Assembly (NCBI RefSeq): GCF_000758545.1 | Contig: NZ_CP009279.1 | Span: 1,178,001 to 1,242,000 of the forward strand | Reading direction: 5' to 3' | Length of the DNA stretch: 64,000 nucleotides | From: Paenibacillus sp. FSL H7-0737 | GTDB taxonomy: Bacteria; Bacillota; Bacilli; Paenibacillales; Paenibacillaceae | Shown here: one piece after another, positions 52,019-60,467 of the stretch | How positions within the stretch are numbered: position 1 is the stretch's first letter | Layout: each line of letters opens with the position of its first letter | Position numbers and translations under genes: made by a program | Notes under the pieces: model-generated | Told to the model about the DNA's origin: nothing | The model's database searches: none | What the model saw: only the letters and a program-made list of their open reading frames with translations

Positions 52019-52269
52019 GCTTCTACACCTCCGATGACTTCTCCAAATATTAAAGAGCTTTCTTCTCTACGTAATGCAATGGTCGTGTTGCTTACCCGAA
52101 AAGCTATAGGATCTCCTAAGGGACTACGCCGTAACACCTCAACGGCATTACCGACTACAAACCCGAGATCCAGTAATCTTCTTCTAAGCACACCCTGAAC
52201 TTCAATGCCGCTGATACGCAGTGTGCTTCCTTTAGCCGCTTCTGATAAAGGAATACTAGCTCCAGACAT
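52015..52269 (-). CDS. feoA: FeoA-family iron(II) transport protein
   Basis: An 84-residue SH3-like-fold cytosolic partner of FeoB. It shows LSEAAKGSTLRISGI, the family turn LLDLGFVVGNAVEVL, RRSPLGDPIAFRV and the closing IALRREESSLI. ATG at 52269 has AAGGGGAT at 6 nt; the upstream ATG 52287 has no site. It is first in the feoA-feoB(G)-feoB(membrane) operon, with a clear promoter 90 nt upstream. No convincing Fur box was recognised. Confidence 0.9.
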   Translation of the reverse strand: MSGASIPLSEAAKGSTLRISGIEVQGVLRRRLLDLGFVVGNAVEVLRRSPLGDPIAFRVSNTTIALRREESSLIFGEVIGGVEA

Positions 52270-52358
52270 TAGATCCCCTTCTTTCATTTATTATTATTTG
52301 TATTTTTATGGTTATTATTTTGTGCATTGGAATTTTTCTTGTGGTCTGACACAATATT

Positions 52359-52387
52359 AGTATATGTGAACAACTTTGTCCCTGCAA
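52359..52387 (-). promoter_or_regulatory. Promoter of the feo operon
   Basis: On the minus strand TTGCAG, exactly 17 bp, TATACT, about 90 nt before feoA. Confidence 0.5.
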
Positions 52388-52423
52388 CAAGAATGTTTCC
52401 CTAAGGCAAAATTAATTTAGGCG

Positions 52424-52473
52424 CAAAAAAGCCCCTAACGGAAAGAAGGCTTGCGCTCTCCAGCCGAGGGGCT
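52424..52473 (-). terminator. Terminator downstream of the SRPBCC gene
   Basis: Minus strand AGCCCCT ... AGGGGCT followed by T6, between the SRPBCC gene and the feo promoter; it insulates feo from read-through. Confidence 0.75.
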
Positions 52474-52543
52474 AAGGTTGAGTCTACTTATAGGCTTGTC
52501 TTTAATTGGAATAGTCTAATCCAAGTTTTTATTAGTCGTGAAG

Positions 52544-53002
52544 TTATGTCCAGCTTCCAAAATCAAGCGTGCGTCCAGTCTCTACTAAAGTCTTGGTATT
52601 ACTTAGAACCTGCCACCAAGCGCTGATGCTGCCTGCATACGAAGGATCTTCAGGATGCCATTCATCATGGATAAGCGTGAGCTTAGTAGTTCCGCCCACT
52701 GGTTCAAGCAGCCAAGAAATACGCGATTCATATCTTTCATATCCTTTATGATAGGAGGGGCCGACCTTATGTGTGAAACGCAGTGCTTTTTGTGGGGTAA
52801 ACTCCAGCAGAGTCCCATAGACATGCAGCGTTTCATCTCCATCTGCACCCGGTCCGATGTATTCCAGTAATTCTCCTTCTTTGAAGGTTGAACGAATAAC
52901 GCTGCCGTAATAAATCTGCTTCGTACCTTCCGGAGAGATTAAGGTTTCCCATACCTGCTCAGGTGTTCCGCCAATATAAAATTCATAGTGTAGTTCCTTC
53001 AT
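52544..53002 (-). CDS. SRPBCC (AHSA1/START-like) domain protein
   Basis: A 152-residue single-domain helix-grip protein of the AHSA1-like SRPBCC family. It starts LHYEFYIGGTPEQVWETLIS, the usual N-terminal strand-helix, and continues SPEGTKQIYYGSVIRSTFKE, with a C-terminal helix SISAWWQVLSNTKTLVETGR. These proteins bind hydrophobic ligands or act as small stress-type accessories; no catalytic motif is evident. GAGGAATAACGA precedes the ATG. The WYL regulator gene lies directly upstream on the same strand, and such pairs are common, so that protein may control it. Confidence 0.82.
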   Translation of the reverse strand: MKELHYEFYIGGTPEQVWETLISPEGTKQIYYGSVIRSTFKEGELLEYIGPGADGDETLHVYGTLLEFTPQKALRFTHKVGPSYHKGYERYESRISWLLEPVGGTTKLTLIHDEWHPEDPSYAGSISAWWQVLSNTKTLVETGRTLDFGSWT

Positions 53003-53061
53003 TCGTTATTCCTCCTTGATTTATAGGTTCATTTATTCCCTCAGACTCATTTACACTATAC

Positions 53062-53098
53062 AAAAGGATCACTGACAACTACGGTCAGTGATCCTAAA
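53062..53098 (-). terminator. Terminator of the WYL regulator gene
   Basis: GGATCACTGAC / GTCAGTGATCC with a loop of about 7 nt; on the minus strand TTTTG follows. Confidence 0.7.
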
Positions 53099-53103
53099 GT
53101 AAT

Positions 53104-54060
53104 TTATGTCTTATAATGAGCTGCTAAATTGGAGGCTATGGAGGCTAGTCTTTCTCTTAGTGAGGAAGGCTCAATGATGCGTAATGTGGTTCCATAAGGC
53201 AACAAGAAATAGGGTGCATAAGTCAGTAAAGAAGTTTCGTCCACTTGAAAGCGGGCTTGTCCTTCCATGCGCTGTACCAGCGTATGTCCGAACAACCAAT
53301 GGCTGCATAGATCATTCAAGACTCCCTCGTCGGATGCGATGACTACTGTAACTAGTTTCTCTTCAGTATTGCGTGCAGGCAGTAAGCTCTTTAACAAAAA
53401 ATCACGTGCAGAGAAGTCAGCAGGACGAGTGAACACAGCTTCTGTACGATGTAGTTCAATGATTCTATCCACCCTGAAACTACGAATTTCATGTCGCTCG
53501 TGGCAGTAAGCTACGGTGTACCATTGGCCCTTCCAGAGTACAAGTCCGTAAGGATCAATGGCACGGGATGATTTGGTTTCTCCATTACCCTTACGATATT
53601 CCATTTGCAGGGTGGATCCGTTCGCTGCCCCCAATTCCAATTCTTGAATCAGATGGCTAAGCGACGGGGAAGGAGAATGGATCGTCTCAATGCCATTCTC
53701 ATGGCGCTCCATTTGTTCTAATTGCTGGGCATTGCTATATCTTTTTAGCTTGGATAGGGCTCGGTCCAGAGCTTCAACATAAGGATATCCGGTGCCCCTG
53801 GCAAAAGAAGAAGCTTGTAGAAGGGCCCGCTGCTCTTCGGAGTCAAAGAATAATGGCGCCTCAATAAAATGCTCCGGTAAGCTGTAACCGCCACCAGGCC
53901 CGCTATCCGCAATAACGGGTACACCACTGATGCATAACGCATCGATGTATCTGTACACAGACCGAACACTGATCTCTAACGCTTCCGCTAGTTCTCCGGC
54001 GGTTCTTCCCCGCTGCTTGAGCATCCAAAGAATGGATAACATATGATCAGCCTTGGACAT
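53104..54060 (-). CDS. YafY-type HTH/WYL transcriptional regulator
   Basis: A 318-residue regulator. The N-terminal HTH_11/DeoR-like domain (about residues 5-60) reads LSILWMLKQRGRTAGELAEA, then ISVRSVYRYIDALCISGVPV. The WYL domain (about 138-230) has IDPYGLVLWKGQWYTVAYC and IRSFRVDRI, the ligand-binding SH3-like fold, followed by the WCX C-terminal extension. The family senses nucleotides or nucleic-acid ends in some cases and small molecules in others. The downstream SRPBCC gene is its likely target. GGAGG lies about 9 nt before the ATG. Confidence 0.86.
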   Translation of the reverse strand: MSKADHMLSILWMLKQRGRTAGELAEALEISVRSVYRYIDALCISGVPVIADSGPGGGYSLPEHFIEAPLFFDSEEQRALLQASSFARGTGYPYVEALDRALSKLKRYSNAQQLEQMERHENGIETIHSPSPSLSHLIQELELGAANGSTLQMEYRKGNGETKSSRAIDPYGLVLWKGQWYTVAYCHERHEIRSFRVDRIIELHRTEAVFTRPADFSARDFLLKSLLPARNTEEKLVTVVIASDEGVLNDLCSHWLFGHTLVQRMEGQARFQVDETSLLTYAPYFLLPYGTTLRIIEPSSLRERLASIASNLAAHYKT

Positions 54061-54147
54061 AAATTCGGAACCTCCTTGCTAGGTTTATTGAATAATATAA
54101 CAAGTGTAACGTGAGAGTCACTGTTCCGCCAACTGAAGAGAAGTCTT

Positions 54148-56091
54148 TTATACCATTATTTTTTTGAGACTATGAATGTAACGAGATCGAGCAATAATGA
54201 AATAGAGGGTCTGCACAGCAAGGAATGTACCGGATGTAATTAGTACGGGAAGAGTTACATCGGTGATATTCATTTGTTTCAGTATGGGACGAATCACGAC
54301 AAGGGTCTGAATGGTGGCAATCACAATCGGAATATAAAAGAGCACAGAAATTTGTTTGGTAGCAGAAGCTGACATTTCTTTTGTACTTAAACCGATTTTG
54401 GATAAAGCATTGTACATTTGTTTGTCCGTGTTCAGCTCGGTATGAAGCTTAAAAAAGAGAAAGCTGGCCGATGAAAGCGAGAAAATCAGCGCGATAAAAA
54501 TGCCAATAAAACTAAATATGGCTGTTCCCTGTTTGGTTGATAAATAGCTGTCTGCTCGTGCTGTAAGTAAGGCGTTGTATTGATGGTTAGCACTGTTGGA
54601 TGCTTTACTCCACTGGATAAGTTCTCTGGTGATCACAGCTTCAGGGGAGTTATCCTCAGGAGTAGGGCCGTCCCATGCTGGGATTTTATATAGGTATCTC
54701 ACATATGGCCTGGTGTATTTCCCTGCTGAAGAAAACTTCTCATAGAAGCCGTCATCTACGATTAAGAGTGAGCTTGCCATGGGGTCCATTGGATGTATCT
54801 TGGGAGTTCGCAGTTCTTTTAGCAGCAGCTCTTCATCTTTCTGATTTTTCAAAAGAACCGTTTGATTAGCAGCATAATTCTGTGTCTGGATATGAGGGCT
54901 CAGCAGTAATACAGCTTCTTTCTCAGATAAGGGTCCCACTTCGGGCACATTCATTTGAGGAGCCAATTGATTGAACTCTGACCGTGAAATGATATCAATG
55001 TTAAGTATGGTTTTTTTATCGATTCCTTGAATGGAAGCGGAAATTAGATCAACTTTATTCTCTGTATACTCGACTTTGGCATTCTGTAATTTATTATGGA
55101 TGTGTCCTAAATCAGGCATCTCTCCCTTTGGATTATAATTTGAATAATTCATTGCGAAGGAGGTTTTTTTATAGTGCTCCGTGTTCGCTTGATTGATGGA
55201 CAAAAGAAATCCTGAAGCCATACAAGCAATCGAGGTAACTACCGTAACAAGAAATAACATTCTTGCATTGTCTTTGATCTTGTAGCTCATCTCGGAAATC
55301 CACAGCAGATTGGTTCCACGCCAAAGCCGTTTTCTGCTTAGCTTAAGCAATCGTATTCCTAGTACGGACAGCTGAGAGTAGAAAAAATAGGTTCCCGCAA
55401 TACCTGTAACAGCAGCGACTAGGAGTGAACTGGGAGACAATTGCTTCCGTATAGCGAGAGCGCCGATGGTCAACAGTAGAAATCCGAAAAGCGAGAACAA
55501 GAAGGAGACACGAGGCTCTTTTTTAGGCTTAACATTTCCCTTAAGCAGTTCAAGGACTTGATGCCTGCGAATGAACAATAATGTGAAGATGGAAATGACC
55601 AGAAATAATGAAATGAAAGAGATAGAAGTAATTATTAACGCCTTCATTGGCCAATAAAATGGCAGTGGCTCCATGCCCATAATTGTCGTGCTTAGCAGTA
55701 AGAACAGCTTGGATAAAAGCATGCCAAAAGACGTACCTGTTACTATAGAGAGCATCCCGATCAGCATATTTTCTATAAGAATCAGCTTGTTGATCTGGCC
55801 GGGGCGTGCGCCTAAAATCATCAGTATGCCGAACTCCAGATTACGCATTTTCAGAAACGCACTAATCGAGTATAGAACGAAAAAGAACGCAAAGATAAAC
55901 ACGATATAAGAAGCAATTTGCATGCCGGAGGCTGAATTGGCACCCAGCGCGATGTTCGTAATACTAGGGTGGTAAATAAAGACTGAATAAGAGAAAAAGA
56001 TCATGACCATAAAAGCACTGCTTAAGAAAAAGGCAAAATAAGCCCGTGAATTGCGCCGCACATTGTTAAACGCGAATTGAGGAAAGTTCAT
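54148..56091 (-). CDS. BceB-type ABC transporter permease
   Basis: A 647-residue permease of the BceB family: about ten TM helices with a large extracytoplasmic domain (about residues 315-495) between helices 7 and 8, the peptide-sensing part, and two FtsX-like units (IFAFFFVLYSISAFLKMRNL, FGILMILGARPGQINKLILI). Bce transporters remove bacitracin or similar peptides from lipid targets and also signal to a partner kinase. The ATG at 56091 has GGGAGGG at 8 nt; the extension to 56187 would sit deep in the ATPase gene. It overlaps the ATPase gene by 26 nt. The specific peptide is unknown. Confidence 0.88.
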   Translation of the reverse strand: MNFPQFAFNNVRRNSRAYFAFFLSSAFMVMIFFSYSVFIYHPSITNIALGANSASGMQIASYIVFIFAFFFVLYSISAFLKMRNLEFGILMILGARPGQINKLILIENMLIGMLSIVTGTSFGMLLSKLFLLLSTTIMGMEPLPFYWPMKALIITSISFISLFLVISIFTLLFIRRHQVLELLKGNVKPKKEPRVSFLFSLFGFLLLTIGALAIRKQLSPSSLLVAAVTGIAGTYFFYSQLSVLGIRLLKLSRKRLWRGTNLLWISEMSYKIKDNARMLFLVTVVTSIACMASGFLLSINQANTEHYKKTSFAMNYSNYNPKGEMPDLGHIHNKLQNAKVEYTENKVDLISASIQGIDKKTILNIDIISRSEFNQLAPQMNVPEVGPLSEKEAVLLLSPHIQTQNYAANQTVLLKNQKDEELLLKELRTPKIHPMDPMASSLLIVDDGFYEKFSSAGKYTRPYVRYLYKIPAWDGPTPEDNSPEAVITRELIQWSKASNSANHQYNALLTARADSYLSTKQGTAIFSFIGIFIALIFSLSSASFLFFKLHTELNTDKQMYNALSKIGLSTKEMSASATKQISVLFYIPIVIATIQTLVVIRPILKQMNITDVTLPVLITSGTFLAVQTLYFIIARSRYIHSLKKIMV

Positions 56092-56836
56092 GACTATTCC
56101 CTCCCCAGAATGAAAGTGTATCGATAATTTTTTGGAAGAAGGCCTGACGGTTATCTCCCCGGTGAATTTCCGCCGCCAGTTTGCCATCTTTTATAAAGAC
56201 GATTCGATTACAGTAGCTCGCTGCCAGTGGATCATGCGTTACAAGCATTAGCGTCGTGCCCTCTATGTGGTTAATATTCTCCAGCGATTCCATTACCGTC
56301 CGTGAAGAGTTGGAGTCAAGCGCACCTGTAGGCTCATCGGCCAATATAATCGAAGGCGAAGTAATAATCGCACGGGCAATAGCTGTTCGCTGCCGTTGTC
56401 CGCCGGATATTTCATAGGTGCGTTTACTAAGAATATCGGTAATGTTTAAGCGTTCTGCGACGCTTTGAAGCAAGATCTCCATCTGCGAGAGTCTACGGTT
56501 ATCCAGAGTTAGGGGCAGCACAATATTCTCAGCAACGGTTAATGTCTCAAGCAGGTTAAAGTCCTGAAACACAAAGCCTAGTTGTTTGCGGCGAAAATGG
56601 GCGAGCTCTTTTTTATTCAAAAGATATGGGTTGCTGCCATTGATATTCACCTCGCCAGAGGAGGGCTTGTCGATCGTGGAAACCATGTTAAGCAGTGTTG
56701 TCTTGCCGCTACCGGAGGGGCCCATGATGCCTACAAATTCACCTTTTTCAATATTAAGATGGATATCGGTGAGGGCTTGGGTCGCTATTTTGCCGGGGTA
56801 TACCTTATGAAGTCCTTTGACCTCTAATACATTCAT
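56066..56836 (-). CDS. BceA-type ABC transporter ATP-binding protein
   Basis: A 256-residue ABC ATPase of the MacB/BceA type. Walker A GPSGSGKTT (about residue 39), Q-loop FQDFNLLETLTV, signature ISGGQRQRTAIARAI, Walker B IILADEPTGALDS and switch His VTHDPLA are complete. ATG at 56836 (MNVLEVKGLHKVY) has GGAAGGA upstream; the 14-codon extension lacks a site. The gene follows a putative operator (56939-56970) and precedes the BceB-type permease; the kinase and response regulator lie upstream on the same strand. Confidence 0.92.
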   Translation of the reverse strand: MNVLEVKGLHKVYPGKIATQALTDIHLNIEKGEFVGIMGPSGSGKTTLLNMVSTIDKPSSGEVNINGSNPYLLNKKELAHFRRKQLGFVFQDFNLLETLTVAENIVLPLTLDNRRLSQMEILLQSVAERLNITDILSKRTYEISGGQRQRTAIARAIITSPSIILADEPTGALDSNSSRTVMESLENINHIEGTTLMLVTHDPLAASYCNRIVFIKDGKLAAEIHRGDNRQAFFQKIIDTLSFWGGNSHELSSIRV

Positions 56837-56938
56837 ATCATACATTCCTTCCGTTACAAAAGTGATTTCATCCCTCACGAAGCGGGGACGGTTTATGTAT
56901 ATAATTTATAAGATCGAGTGATAAGCTGCTATGGATTT

Positions 56939-56970
56939 ACCTTAACGTTATCTTACAACGTGGTTAAGGT
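56939..56970. promoter_or_regulatory. Inverted repeat upstream of the BceAB-type genes
   Basis: ACCTTAAC and GTTAAGGT, perfect 8-bp arms 16 bp apart, with TATCTTACAACG between. A likely binding site for the BceR-type regulator encoded next door; this is an inference from position. Confidence 0.5.
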
Positions 56971-57002
56971 TATGTTCGTATCCTAACAAGAGTGGGGTAT
57001 TT

Positions 57003-57050
57003 GCAAAAAAAAGGGACTACATAGCCATAAGTATGACTAGAAGTACCCTC
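57003..57050 (-). terminator. Possible terminator after the histidine kinase
   Basis: On the minus strand AGGGTAC ... GTAGTCCCT then T8. The stem is imperfect but the T-run is strong; it separates regulator and transporter transcripts. Confidence 0.5.
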
Positions 57051-57055
57051 TGGGC

Positions 57056-58060
57056 TTATTTCTGTAGATGATCACTGTTGCTGAATATTAGTCGCACGCG
57101 GGTTCCTTCTCCGAGCCGGGACTGAATAACCACTTTATGTTCGAGCCTGCTGCAAATCTCCCGAACGAGGTACAGTCCCATACCTGTCGATTCATGATAA
57201 TGTCGTCCACGATCACCCGTAAAGTAGGGATTAAAAACCCGCTTCAAATCCTCAGGAGAAATGCCGATGCCTTGGTCGGTAATATCCAGAATCGTGTCGG
57301 TGCCTGCACGCTGAGCTGAGAGGGTAACAGTTTTAGCGGTACCGGAGGTGGAGGTATAATTTACGGCATTGGTTAAGATTTGGGTCAGCATAAACATCAA
57401 CCATTTGGCATCACTATATACAGCGAGATTGGCATCCACCTGTACATCTACTTTTATGCCTCGGCGTATGAAGAGTCTGCGATTCTCGGCTACCGCTTCA
57501 CTAACTGTTTTGCGTAGAAGTAACGGTTCAACTTGAAAATCATCTTCAAATCGGTCAAGCCTTGCCGTATAAATAACCATCTCCAGCCCACCGCGTAGAC
57601 GTTCTAATTCCTCCTGAATACTTGTAGCGGCTTCCTCTTCAAGATCCTTTAACGTGAGCTGAATTACAGAGAGTGGAGTTTTCATCTGATGAACCCAGCG
57701 GTTCATGAATACGATATGCTGATCCATTTGGCGGACATGCCCATTTACCTGCTCCTGATACTGGCGGTCAATAAGCTGTAATAACTCATGGATCGCTTCG
57801 GCAAGTGGAGTGTCCCCTAAGGATACGAGATGCTTTTGGAGCATGTCCATAGGATCACTTAATGCTGCATACAATCTCCGGTGCTGAACATATCGGTAGC
57901 CTAAAAATAGTAAAAGAACTACGGTGCTCAGAGCGATTCCATAGAGCATGATAGAGATCGGTCTGTTCTCTCCAGACAGCCAATATAGCAAAGGAATAAG
58001 TAGCATTTGAAACAGATAGAAAAGGATTAGCGAAATCTGGTCTCTCCAAAATAGCTTCAT
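57056..58060 (-). CDS. BceS-type sensor histidine kinase
   Basis: A 334-residue intramembrane-sensing kinase. Two TM helices (about residues 8-26 and 34-55) are separated by only a few residues (GENRPIS), so it has no sensor domain of its own and should read the state of the BceAB-type transporter. The H-box is WVHQMKTPLSVIQLTLKDLE (His about residue 128), the N-box LTQILTNAVNYT, and G-boxes ILDITDQGIGI and STGMGLYLVREI. Its start overlaps the response-regulator stop by 4 nt. Confidence 0.9.
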   Translation of the reverse strand: MKLFWRDQISLILFYLFQMLLIPLLYWLSGENRPISIMLYGIALSTVVLLLFLGYRYVQHRRLYAALSDPMDMLQKHLVSLGDTPLAEAIHELLQLIDRQYQEQVNGHVRQMDQHIVFMNRWVHQMKTPLSVIQLTLKDLEEEAATSIQEELERLRGGLEMVIYTARLDRFEDDFQVEPLLLRKTVSEAVAENRRLFIRRGIKVDVQVDANLAVYSDAKWLMFMLTQILTNAVNYTSTSGTAKTVTLSAQRAGTDTILDITDQGIGISPEDLKRVFNPYFTGDRGRHYHESTGMGLYLVREICSRLEHKVVIQSRLGEGTRVRLIFSNSDHLQK

Positions 58061-58755
58061 GGCATATCCTTAGTGACAATAAGCCGATAGCCAGCGCCTC
58101 TTACGGTTTCCACAATATCGCCAAGACCGAGATCCTTGAGCTTTTTGCGGACACGGGTTATGTACACATTTAAAGTATTATCGTCTATAAAATGCTGATC
58201 CTTCCACATGAGATCTAGCAGACGCTCTCGGTTAACAACTCGTCCTTCTTTTAGCAATAAGGCTTCCAGTAGAACCGCTTCTTTCTGTGTCAGCTCGCTA
58301 GTATGTCCGCCATATTGAATCACATACCGCTCAGGATAAAGAATTAGTTCTCCGGCTTGGAGCGTCCGTTCCTCTTGAATTTGTGAGTAAGAGCCGTAAG
58401 CTCTGCGTAAATGGCTGCGGATTTTGGCAAGTACGACTTCATAATGAAAAGGCTTGGTGATGTAATCATCCCCGCCATTTTCTAGCGCCATCACCTGATC
58501 CATTCCACTATCCCGAGCGGATATGAAAAGAATAGGGCAGAGTGAGGTAGTGCGAATCTGGCGACACCAATAAAACCCGTCGTATTTAGGCAGGTTAACG
58601 TCCAGCAGAACAAGGTCAGGATGGTTGTCATTAAAAATCTCCAGTACCCTGTTGAAATCCTCTACTATCACCGTACGAAATTCATATTTAGATAGATACG
58701 TGCTTAGTAGGCTTGCGAGCTTAGCATCGTCCTCTATGATTAGAATAGTCTCCAC
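58057..58755 (-). CDS. BceR-type response regulator (OmpR family)
   Basis: A 232-residue response regulator. The receiver domain (about 1-118) has acidic EDD at the N-terminus, the phospho-Asp in LVLLDVNLPKYDG and Lys in GGDDYITKPFHYEV. The OmpR-type winged helix (about 130-228) has LTQKEAVLLEALLLKEGRVV and DDNTLNVYITRVRKKLKDLG. GTG at 58755 with AAAGGAG at 8 nt gives the normal start ETILIIEDD; the 20-codon extension has no site. With the kinase it should induce the adjacent ABC genes when the antimicrobial peptide is present. Confidence 0.92.
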   Translation of the reverse strand: METILIIEDDAKLASLLSTYLSKYEFRTVIVEDFNRVLEIFNDNHPDLVLLDVNLPKYDGFYWCRQIRTTSLCPILFISARDSGMDQVMALENGGDDYITKPFHYEVVLAKIRSHLRRAYGSYSQIQEERTLQAGELILYPERYVIQYGGHTSELTQKEAVLLEALLLKEGRVVNRERLLDLMWKDQHFIDDNTLNVYITRVRKKLKDLGLGDIVETVRGAGYRLIVTKDMP

Positions 58756-59134
58756 AGTTGTGCTCCTTTGATCAAATATAAGAATGCAATGGTTCACACG
58801 GTTATACAGTAACACGGACTAGGAAAATTATGCAAAAAGGACGTCTAGCTGCCGAAAAATAATATGAGGAATAGTTGCACTTTGTACAATAGATTCTATC
58901 AAAAAGACATTGGAATTTGATTCTATTGCACATTCTGCAACCAATTGGTTACCAAAACGTCTTATTATTACAAATGGGTCGAATTCTAATGTACAAAGTA
59001 CAACAGAATCCTATTTTCCTATAAAAAAGAATGCATCTATTGCACAAACTGCAATAGATGCATCAAAAAAAGTATTCTTAGAAGTAGAAGCCGAACCTAG
59101 CACAACGCTCGTTCGTGCCGCTGGCTAGATCATT
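58756..59134. repeat. Intergenic region with four copies of a 15-bp palindrome
   Basis: Copies at 58875-58889 (TTGCACTTTGTACAA), 58926-58940 (TTGCACATTCTGCAA), 58989-59003 (ATGTACAAAGTACAA) and 59040-59054 (TTGCACAAACTGCAA) fit TTGYACWWWSTRCAA on one strand or the other. Spacing is 51, 63 and 51 bp, with GATTCTA/TAGAATC-like flanks. A 72-codon frame (58910-59128, +) runs through but has no good start or site, so it is treated as chance. The promoter of the response regulator gene should lie near 58760-58830. Confidence 0.6.
59022..59064 (-). terminator. Terminator of the phosphodiester glycosidase gene
   Basis: Perfect stem ATGCATCTATTGCA / TGCAATAGATGCAT with a 5-nt loop; on the minus strand TTCTTTTTTA follows. 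It includes the fourth 15-bp palindrome. Confidence 0.7.
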
Positions 59135-60292
59135 CTATTGATATTTAACCACAATCGCGTTGCTAATCTGACGCCCAGGGGTCGTGAGATATTTGCCATT
59201 GTAGTATAATCCGCTTGATGCGCCGCCATCCAGATTCATGGCTTGATACGCTCCAGCCTGCTTCATCATTTCTGCGAGCTGTGGGATAGTAGCTCCACCA
59301 GTAGTTAGCAGAATTAGCTTGTGGTCGCGAGTGAGGCCGAGTGCGCTGCGGGCTCCGCCGCCTGTTAAGATTTTGGCATCTTTGAAGCCTTCTGCCGCAA
59401 CATTAAGAGATACCTTACCATTCACAAGCAGACGTGGTCCGGCTTGGAGAGCCCCTTCCATAGATCCGGAAGCGAAATGGTTCGTAAACTCTAGTCCGGG
59501 AATAAGTGAGGCCAGGTGATTGCTGTCATAGGTGAAAATCGTGCGGCGATCTCCAGAGCTGTTTTTGAGCATTTTTCCACCACTGACCATGTAACCGTAA
59601 GGAGCTTTGTAGGCCCCTTTAGTATAGGCATCAAAGAACGTACCATTAATAGCCACTACGGCATTATTGCGCTTGGCTAGACTGCTCAGGTCTTCCACTT
59701 TTCCCACCGTATTTCCTGCTAGTACAACGTCGAGCTTCACTTTAGGATGCAGTAGGGATACCGTAACCGTTTGGGCTTTGAAGGATCTGCCGCCCACCTT
59801 GAAAGTTTTACTAGCACTGACAACGGGGGAAGAATCTGCTTTGATAAGTGCGCCAGTCAGTACAGGTACCGTTGATGAAATCCCGTTATTAGTAAGGGTT
59901 ACAGAAGAGGCTTCCTGATTCCACTCTAATTGAAAGCCCAGCGTTTTGCTGATAAAGGACAAAGGGATATATACCGTACCGTTATCACTAAAAGCGGAAT
60001 CGGTTAGTGTGACTGGCTTGTCGTTGACTAGCGCAGCTGCTTGTCCTACAGTAAGTGTAATCTTAGTGTCTGCGTTCGTAATGGTTATACGTTTGTCACT
60101 AGCATTCATTTCAGCATGTATACCAGTGAAATTATTTAAGAGACGCAGCGGGATGTACGAGTGATTATTCTTGGTCACATACACGGTGTTTTTCGGAACC
60201 GGAGCAGCACCAGCAGTGGAGGAACAAACTGTATAAACCGGAACCAAACATAGTAGAAATGCGAGAAAGAACGGAAACAATAACTTTTTCAT
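59135..60292 (-). CDS. Secreted phosphodiester glycosidase with stalk (Cu-amine-oxidase-like) domain
   Basis: A 385-residue exported protein. Signal peptide about residues 1-30 (LLFPFFLAFLLCLVPVYTVC). The copper-amine-oxidase N-terminal-like 'stalk' domain follows (about 38-125; SYIPLRLLNNFTG, VYIPLSFISKTLGFQLEWN), common in Paenibacillus surface proteins. The NAGPA/YcdB-like phosphodiester glycosidase domain is about 150-385: VVAINGTFFDAYTKGAYKAP, GARSALGLTRDHKLILLTT and MNLDGGASSGLYYNGKYL. The last carries the family's DGGxS active-site motif. It may remove a sugar from a phosphodiester, such as a wall polymer or GlcNAc-1-P group. ATG 60292 has AAGGAGA 11 nt upstream. Confidence 0.85.
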   Translation of the reverse strand: MKKLLFPFFLAFLLCLVPVYTVCSSTAGAAPVPKNTVYVTKNNHSYIPLRLLNNFTGIHAEMNASDKRITITNADTKITLTVGQAAALVNDKPVTLTDSAFSDNGTVYIPLSFISKTLGFQLEWNQEASSVTLTNNGISSTVPVLTGALIKADSSPVVSASKTFKVGGRSFKAQTVTVSLLHPKVKLDVVLAGNTVGKVEDLSSLAKRNNAVVAINGTFFDAYTKGAYKAPYGYMVSGGKMLKNSSGDRRTIFTYDSNHLASLIPGLEFTNHFASGSMEGALQAGPRLLVNGKVSLNVAAEGFKDAKILTGGGARSALGLTRDHKLILLTTGGATIPQLAEMMKQAGAYQAMNLDGGASSGLYYNGKYLTTPGRQISNAIVVKYQ

Positions 60293-60467
60293 ATTAACCA
60301 AAATCTCCTTATCCTGTAGCTGATGTAAAAAGCGGTAAGGTTTATTATACCTCAAGTTCTAAAACATGGATAACCTCATTTTTCAAATATCCATGGAAAG
60401 ATTCTGATAGAATGTAGATACCATTAAAAGAATAGTACTAGAACTCAACAACTAAAGGGAGATCTTT

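Noticed and set aside
52288..52400. Fur box in the feo promoter region
   Set aside because: No stretch resembling the GATAATGATAATCATTATC consensus was found; only AT-richness.
58910..59128. 72-codon plus-strand frame in the repeat region
   Set aside because: No usable ribosome binding site, composed of the 15-bp palindromes plus a terminator stem; the repeat spacings happen to be multiples of three, which keeps the frame open.
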